From an uncultured Eubacteriales bacterium (lineage in GTDB: Bacteria > Bacillota > Clostridia > Peptostreptococcales > Anaerovoracaceae), in the NCBI GenBank assembly GCA_902793875.1, contig CADBFL010000044.1, positions 1 through 10,804 on the forward strand: DNA of 10,804 nucleotides, read 5' to 3'. The notes beneath the pieces were generated by a model. That model saw only the letters and a program-made list of their open reading frames with translations, was not told the origin of the DNA and searched no databases. Both the position numbers and the translations under genes were made by a program. Each line of letters opens with the position of its first letter. Position 1 is the stretch's first letter. Positions 7,071 through 10,804 of this stretch are shown piece after piece.

Positions 7071-7542
7071 CTTCCTTGTTCAGTCTTTTGATGGATTTGA
7101 TCTCGTTCTGAAGATTGACGTTCTCCATCTGCAGATCGAAGTAATCGTTCTCCATCTCTACAAGTTTTTCCTGAAGCTTTCTGTAATCTTCGGAACTCTG
7201 AGACTGTTTGTCGACCTCTGTCGACATCTTTTCCTTGAGGTCGGTCACCTGCTTCTTGGTCTGCTCCCACATGGCGATGTAATGCTTTACATCGTTGTCG
7301 AGCTGATAGTTTTCGGTCTGGAGCTTGAGAGTCATGTCGGTATTGTCCATGAGCTTCTCTGCGATATTCAGCGCCGCCAGCACCGCAGCCTTGAAGTTCG
7401 GATTGACGTTCAGGGCCCTGCTTGTGCTCCTTATTTCTTCGTCGACCATCTTTGCGATCTCTTTGATGCGCTCCTCGCTCTTATCGCTCGAAAGCACATA
7501 ACTGGATCCGCAGATCACTACGTCGGCTCTGTTCTTTTCCAT
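7060..7542 (-). CDS. zapA: Cell division protein ZapA, long coiled-coil form
   Basis: ZapA binds FtsZ filaments and promotes their bundling at the division ring. The N-terminal globular head (residues 1-70) shows the family pattern: a short strand VVICGSSYVLSSD, a helix with MVDEEIRST, and the hallmark AAVLAALNIAEKLM. The rest, about 75 to 160, is an almost continuous heptad-like coiled coil rich in Glu, Lys and Gln, longer than the usual ZapA of roughly 85-130 residues. The ATG follows GAGGT with a spacing of 6-7 nt. The gene sits in the same unit as its partner ftsZ, with the RNA methyltransferase gene between them, and overlaps mutS2; zapA next to mutS2 is a recurring arrangement in Firmicutes. 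The family call is confident; the meaning of the longer coil is unknown. Confidence 0.92.
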   Translation of the reverse strand: MEKNRADVVICGSSYVLSSDKSEERIKEIAKMVDEEIRSTSRALNVNPNFKAAVLAALNIAEKLMDNTDMTLKLQTENYQLDNDVKHYIAMWEQTKKQVTDLKEKMSTEVDKQSQSSEDYRKLQEKLVEMENDYFDLQMENVNLQNEIKSIKRLNKEDEL

Positions 7543-7569
7543 TTTTTACCTCGCATAAAATAATCTGTT

Positions 7570-8370
7570 TTACCGTCTGACAGCCTCATACATGAGTATC
7601 GACGCCGCAGCCGCGGCATTCAGGGATTCCACTCCTCCTTTCATCGGAAGAGTCACCCTCACATCGGCCATGTCCATGATCTCAGGCGATACGCCCCGTC
7701 CTTCGTTGCCGATGACCAGAGCTATTCCTTCCCTGAGGTCTTCTTCGTAATAAGGCCTGCCTCCATCCACCGCAGTGACAACAAGCCTTCTGCCTGCCGT
7801 CAGCTCCCTGAGCTCTTCGTGATCCTTCACGGCCATGAACGGTATGGCGAACACCGTGCCGGCCGTGGCTCTGAGCACCTTCGGCGACCACAGATCGGCA
7901 GTTCCGCTCATCGCGAGCACCGCTCCGTACCCGGCTGCCGCCGCCGTGCGCACGAGAGTTCCGAGATTTCCGGGATCCTGTATGCGGTCGAGCACCAGAA
8001 GGTTCGATCCCGGCGGAAGAGCTCTCAGCGTTTCAGGTCCGTATTCTCTCATCCTGACCACCGCCAGCATGCCTATGCCCTCGCCGGCATCGGTCAGCTT
8101 CCCGAACTCGCGGTCCGGGACAGCGCACAGCGTGATGTCAGGCGAATCGATCAGAGGTCCGATAAGGCCGGCAGCTTCACTCCCGGTCTCATCGGGCAGG
8201 CTTTCGGGGATCATTACGAAATCCACATCGAGCCCTCTTTCGAGTATCTCGGATACGAGATTCCTGCCCTCGGCCACAAAGCGTCTTTCCTCTGCGCGTC
8301 CTTTTCTGGTCTGCAGCTTTCTGACGAGTTTTATCCTGCTGTTGCCCGGTGATGATATCTCTACAAGCAT
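7570..8370 (-). CDS. SpoU/TrmH (SPOUT) family RNA 2'-O-ribose methyltransferase
   Basis: A 266-residue SAM-dependent RNA methyltransferase of the SpoU/TrmH group, probably acting on rRNA or tRNA. An N-terminal substrate-binding domain (ISSPGNSRIKLVRKLQTRKG, then FVAEGRNLV; about 1-105) precedes a trefoil-knot catalytic domain. SPOUT motif 1 is DPGNLGTLVRTA, with the conserved Asn135 and Arg141; motif 2 is VIGNEGRGVS (219-228); motif 3 is LPMKGGVESLNAAAAASI (241-258). The target nucleotide cannot be told from sequence; the architecture matches the RlmB/TsnR-like group rather than TrmL. The start lies 29 nt after the ftsZ stop with no obvious ribosome binding site; an in-frame stop just upstream leaves this ATG as the only standard choice. 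A 27-nt gap separates it from zapA. Its place between ftsZ and zapA looks like operon packing, not a division role. Confidence 0.93.
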   Translation of the reverse strand: MLVEISSPGNSRIKLVRKLQTRKGRAEERRFVAEGRNLVSEILERGLDVDFVMIPESLPDETGSEAAGLIGPLIDSPDITLCAVPDREFGKLTDAGEGIGMLAVVRMREYGPETLRALPPGSNLLVLDRIQDPGNLGTLVRTAAAAGYGAVLAMSGTADLWSPKVLRATAGTVFAIPFMAVKDHEELRELTAGRRLVVTAVDGGRPYYEEDLREGIALVIGNEGRGVSPEIMDMADVRVTLPMKGGVESLNAAAAASILMYEAVRR

Positions 8371-8385
8371 ATGGTCACATGCCGG

Positions 8386-8399
8386 AAGCCATCAGGCTT
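8386..8399. repeat. Small inverted repeat right after the ftsZ stop
   Basis: AAGCC and GGCTT flank a 4-nt loop, directly abutting the ftsZ stop codon. On the minus (coding) strand no T-tract follows, so read-through into the methyltransferase gene is expected. On the plus strand the hairpin is followed by a T-rich stretch and could weakly block antisense transcription into ftsZ. Confidence 0.3.
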
Positions 8400-9545
8400 T
8401 TATTTAAGGAATTCAGGGATATCAAAGGCATCGGGTTCGGCCGTCGCCGCCCTGTCGTCCTTGTCGAGCAGCTGATCGAGGTCTACCTCTACAGCCTCGA
8501 GTCCGTCCACTGTTATCCTCTTCGCGGTAGCGAGAGTATCCTTTTCAGGCGGATTGAGGATCGTGCCGGACATTCCCTCGGTGCGTCCGCCGAAGTCCGT
8601 GGCGATGATGGTGACGGAGATCCTGTCCTTCATCTCTTCGCTGATCGTGGCTCCGAAAATTATATTGGCATCGGCATCAGCTTCGCCCTGTACTCTGTCG
8701 GCGATGGTGTTGATGTCGAGCATGCCCATGTCGTATCCGCCGGTAACATAGAGCAGTATGGACTTGGCGCCTGCGATCGAGGTCTCGAGCAGCGGGCTGT
8801 GGATGGCATTCTGTATAGCCTGCTCGATCCTGTCTTCGCCCTCGCCGATACCTACGCCCATGTGAGCTACTCCGCGGCCTTCCATTACCGTCCTTACGTC
8901 AGCGAAGTCGACATTTACAAGCCCGTACTCGCTGATGAGGTCGGATATGCCCTGTACGCCCTGTCTGAGGACGTCATCGGCCATCGCGAACGCCTCGAGC
9001 ATCGAAGTGTTCTTTTCGCTGGTGTCGATGAGCCTGTCGTTAGGTATGACGACAAGAGAGTCAACAAAATTGCTGAGATACTGTATGCCTTTTGCAGCGC
9101 GGTTCCAGCGCTTCTTGCCCTCGAAAGTGAACGGCTTTGTGACGACGGCAACCGTAAGAGCGCCGCAGTCCATCGAAGCCTTTGCGATGATCGGGGCAGC
9201 TCCTGTGCCGGTGCCGCCTCCCATGCCTGCTGTAATGAATACCATGTCTGCATCCTGGATATGGGAAATGATCTCGTCTATGGACTCCTCCGCGGCTTTC
9301 TGGCCGATCTCCGGGTTGGCTCCCGCGCCTCTGCCGCCGGCAACCTTTTCGCCGAGCTGGATCTTGATCTCAGCCTTGCACTTTGCAAGCGCCTGTCTGT
9401 CTGTATTGACTCCGATGAATGTGACGCCCTGAAGTCCGGTGTCTACCATCCTGTTGATCGCATTGCATCCGCCGCCGCCCACGCCGATGACTTTGATGAT
9501 CGCGGCGTTTTCCTGCACAGACACAAAGTCGGAAACAAATTCCAT
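8400..9545 (-). CDS. ftsZ: Cell division GTPase FtsZ
   Basis: Tubulin homologue that polymerises with GTP into the cytokinetic Z-ring at the inner face of the membrane. 381 residues, a normal length. Seen: the first glycine loop GGGGCNAINRM (23-33); GVNTDRQAL (45-53); the tubulin signature GMGGGTGTGAAP (107-118); IPNDRL in the middle; and the T7 synergy loop as NVDFADV, with the Asn and both Asp residues that complete the GTPase site between subunits. The C-terminal linker is short (about 320-365) and the protein ends in the conserved tail FDIPEFLK, the docking peptide for partners such as SepF, FtsA and ZapA-linked factors. A strong ribosome binding site (GAGGAGG, 9554-9560) sits 8 nt before the ATG. 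The gene has its own AT-rich upstream region and begins the ftsZ-methyltransferase-zapA-mutS2 unit. Confidence 0.98.
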   Translation of the reverse strand: MEFVSDFVSVQENAAIIKVIGVGGGGCNAINRMVDTGLQGVTFIGVNTDRQALAKCKAEIKIQLGEKVAGGRGAGANPEIGQKAAEESIDEIISHIQDADMVFITAGMGGGTGTGAAPIIAKASMDCGALTVAVVTKPFTFEGKKRWNRAAKGIQYLSNFVDSLVVIPNDRLIDTSEKNTSMLEAFAMADDVLRQGVQGISDLISEYGLVNVDFADVRTVMEGRGVAHMGVGIGEGEDRIEQAIQNAIHSPLLETSIAGAKSILLYVTGGYDMGMLDINTIADRVQGEADADANIIFGATISEEMKDRISVTIIATDFGGRTEGMSGTILNPPEKDTLATAKRITVDGLEAVEVDLDQLLDKDDRAATAEPDAFDIPEFLK

Positions 9546-9698
9546 AAAATAGTCCTCCTCAAATTATACAAATAAATATATATAGTTATATTAACATACA
9601 AACACCCCTTATGCATCCGTTTTCAGTAAAAAAACCACAATATTTAGGGGTCATTTGCTTTACATAGCACAATTACTTGTAAACCTTGCCGGCGTCTT
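9546..9698 (-). promoter_or_regulatory. AT-rich ftsQ-ftsZ intergenic region with likely ftsZ promoter
   Basis: This 153-bp gap is far more AT-rich than the coding DNA around it. On the minus strand it holds TATAAT at 9568-9563 and several TATATA/TTAATA runs at 9569-9597, all plausible -10 elements; none has a good TTGACA partner at 17 nt, so the exact promoter is undecided. TATAAT at 9568 would place transcription start almost on the ribosome binding site, so an upstream element is more likely. A run of seven Ts (minus strand, 9634-9628) follows a weak imperfect stem and might terminate some ftsQ transcripts. A 6-bp inverted repeat (9604-9609 with 9646-9651) is present. No gene fits here; ftsA, often at this place in other bacteria, is absent. 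Confidence 0.5.
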
Positions 9699-10804
9699 TC
9701 AGATTATCGGCATGAATGACGCCGAGCCGTCCTCATTGAATGTGATGGTGCCTCTTCTGATGCCGTCGTCAAAGAGTTTTTCGACGATCTGATGCAGTCT
9801 TCCGTTTTTCAGATTCGTCATGAGGCTGTCGTAATCCGTCCTGACGAGCATAGTGTCGTATATGTACGCCCTCACCTTGCTGCGCACGGTCATGTCTATC
9901 CTGACAAAATACAGATCGGCCTTCGAAGTCGCTTTGATCAGATCGACCGTCTCCTGAAACAGCTTCTCGTCCTCGGTGCCCAGAGGCTCGCCCAGCCTTA
10001 TGCGGTTCACAACGTTCCCTTCGACCATGGTCAGATCGGGTCTGTTCCTGGTCTTCCTGAGCAGTATGCCTTCCTCATCCATTATGAGATAGTCGTCATC
10101 GTATCTGAATGCGAACTTCTCCTGTCTCTCCCTGACTTTTATGACGAGAGTCGACGGAAGTCTCCGCGAGACCCTCGCGCTTTTGATGTACGGGTTCTGC
10201 TCGAGATAGGAAGTGATCTTATCCTTGTCTGCGTTATAGATGATGTTCTTTCCCGGAACGGCGTGGGCCATGTTGATGATCTCTTCAGACGTATAGTGCG
10301 AATTGCCGCGCACCTCTATGGAATCCACGGTGAACACCGGAGACAGAGAGAATATCGCCGCAGCTATGGTCACCAGCAGGGTGATCGTCACCGTATAGAA
10401 TCTGGTGCGGAAGCTCTTTGTCTTTCTGTCCTTTTCGCGTCTTCGCGCGGCTATCCTGTCTTTGAGCTCCCCCAGCTCCTCGTGCTCGGGAGGAAGTCCG
10501 TAAAGCGTTTGAGCAAGCTCTTCCTCGGAGAGCTCCGGGGCTCCGGCCTCTTTCGGAGGTCCTTCTCCGGAGAGTTCCGTGCTTTGCTGCGCGGCCTCTG
10601 AGTCACCGGACGCTTCCGTTCCCTCCATCGCTTCATTTTCAGGAGCCGGTCCCGTCCCGCATATCGTATCGTAGATTATGTCGGTCGCGCGCACCGGAGC
10701 TATGCTCCTGCTGGCTTCCGCCATCGCCTTTATCCTGTCCCTGTTGTTGTCAAGATCGGCAAGAACGTCCAGGACTTTCTCTGCGGTGTCTTCGCCCTCT
10801 CTTA
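9699..10804 (-). CDS. ftsQ: Apparent MurG-FtsQ fusion: MurG C-terminal tail joined to full FtsQ/DivIB (5' end outside window)
   Basis: The frame is open from the window edge to its stop. The first ~49 residues (10802 to about 10656) read like the end of MurG, the UDP-GlcNAc transferase that makes lipid II: TAEKVLDVLADL, then DRIKAMAEASRSIA and ATDIIYDTI. Counting from the Met at 10724, residues 22-80 are an acidic, Gly/Pro/Ser-rich linker; 88-108 a basic stretch; 109-130 one membrane helix; 131-200 a POTRA domain (FTVDSIEVRGNSHYTSEEI, then NPYIKSARVSRRLPSTL); and 201-341 the FtsQ/DivIB domain. FtsQ is a bitopic divisome protein that binds FtsB/FtsL outside the membrane. No stop and no well-placed ribosome binding site separates the two parts, so one polypeptide is the simplest reading; MurG catalytic residues lie outside the window. 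An internal start making FtsQ alone, for example at 10724 or 10628, cannot be excluded. ftsZ follows after 153 bp. Confidence 0.8.
   Translation of the reverse strand, partial: REGEDTAEKVLDVLADLDNNRDRIKAMAEASRSIAPVRATDIIYDTICGTGPAPENEAMEGTEASGDSEAAQQSTELSGEGPPKEAGAPELSEEELAQTLYGLPPEHEELGELKDRIAARRREKDRKTKSFRTRFYTVTITLLVTIAAAIFSLSPVFTVDSIEVRGNSHYTSEEIINMAHAVPGKNIIYNADKDKITSYLEQNPYIKSARVSRRLPSTLVIKVRERQEKFAFRYDDDYLIMDEEGILLRKTRNRPDLTMVEGNVVNRIRLGEPLGTEDEKLFQETVDLIKATSKADLYFVRIDMTVRSKVRAYIYDTMLVRTDYDSLMTNLKNGRLHQIVEKLFDDGIRRGTITFNEDGSASFMPII

Noticed and set aside
8349..9575. Long open frame on the plus strand opposite ftsZ (about 400 codons)
   Set aside because: It mirrors ftsZ in an antisense frame, has no recognisable domains and no ribosome binding site; it follows from the codon bias of the real gene.
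9604..9651. Inverted repeat ACCCCT/AGGGGT in the ftsQ-ftsZ gap as an operator or terminator
   Set aside because: Only 6 bp match across a 36-nt spacer, which is expected by chance in this composition; I kept it only as a note in the intergenic entry.
9660..9700. A coding-looking tail in another frame right after the FtsQ stop (ADNLKDAGKVYK then stop), suggesting a frameshift at the ftsQ 3' end
   Set aside because: The in-frame ending (GTITFNEDGSASFMPII) already fits the usual FtsQ/DivIB C-terminus, and twelve residues are too few to support a frameshift.

Overview
The window looks like a chromosomal housekeeping segment from a low-to-moderate GC Firmicute, most likely a member of the Clostridia. 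The grounds are a POTRA/DivIB-type FtsQ, ftsQ followed directly by ftsZ with no ftsA between them, the zapA-mutS2 pair, the MutS2 type with KOW and Smr domains, and a truncated sensor start of a kind seen in clostridial PAS/GGDEF proteins. The assignment rests on protein family resemblance and gene order only. No rRNA, tRNA, CRISPR array, IS element or phage gene was seen. Every supported gene lies on the minus strand, so the window is transcribed from right to left.

Right part (10804 to 4659), division and genome maintenance. The first reading frame enters from beyond the window. Its visible start resembles the last ~50 residues of MurG (the lipid II-forming glycosyltransferase) and runs without a stop, through an acidic linker, into a complete FtsQ/DivIB (basic juxtamembrane stretch, one membrane helix, POTRA, FtsQ domain). 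This looks like a MurG-FtsQ fusion. A 153-bp AT-rich gap with a likely promoter precedes ftsZ. Then come a SpoU/TrmH-type RNA methyltransferase, zapA (a long coiled-coil version of the FtsZ-bundling protein) and mutS2, tightly packed and ended by a clear intrinsic terminator at 4604-4634.

Left part (4602 to 1). A candidate extended -10 promoter touching the mutS2 terminator serves argS (arginyl-tRNA synthetase). After a 94-bp gap with a perfect hairpin comes a B12-binding/radical SAM family protein in which all three cluster cysteines are replaced (Thr, Thr, Ser) at exactly conserved CxxxCxxC spacing, while the frame stays intact. It is followed with almost no gap by a TPR-repeat protein, and that by the start of a PAS-like signalling protein cut by the window edge. 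The last three genes look translationally coupled and may work together; their function is unknown.

The two most noteworthy items are the apparent MurG-FtsQ fusion and the radical SAM pseudoenzyme with its TPR and PAS-like partners. The remaining genes appear ordinary.
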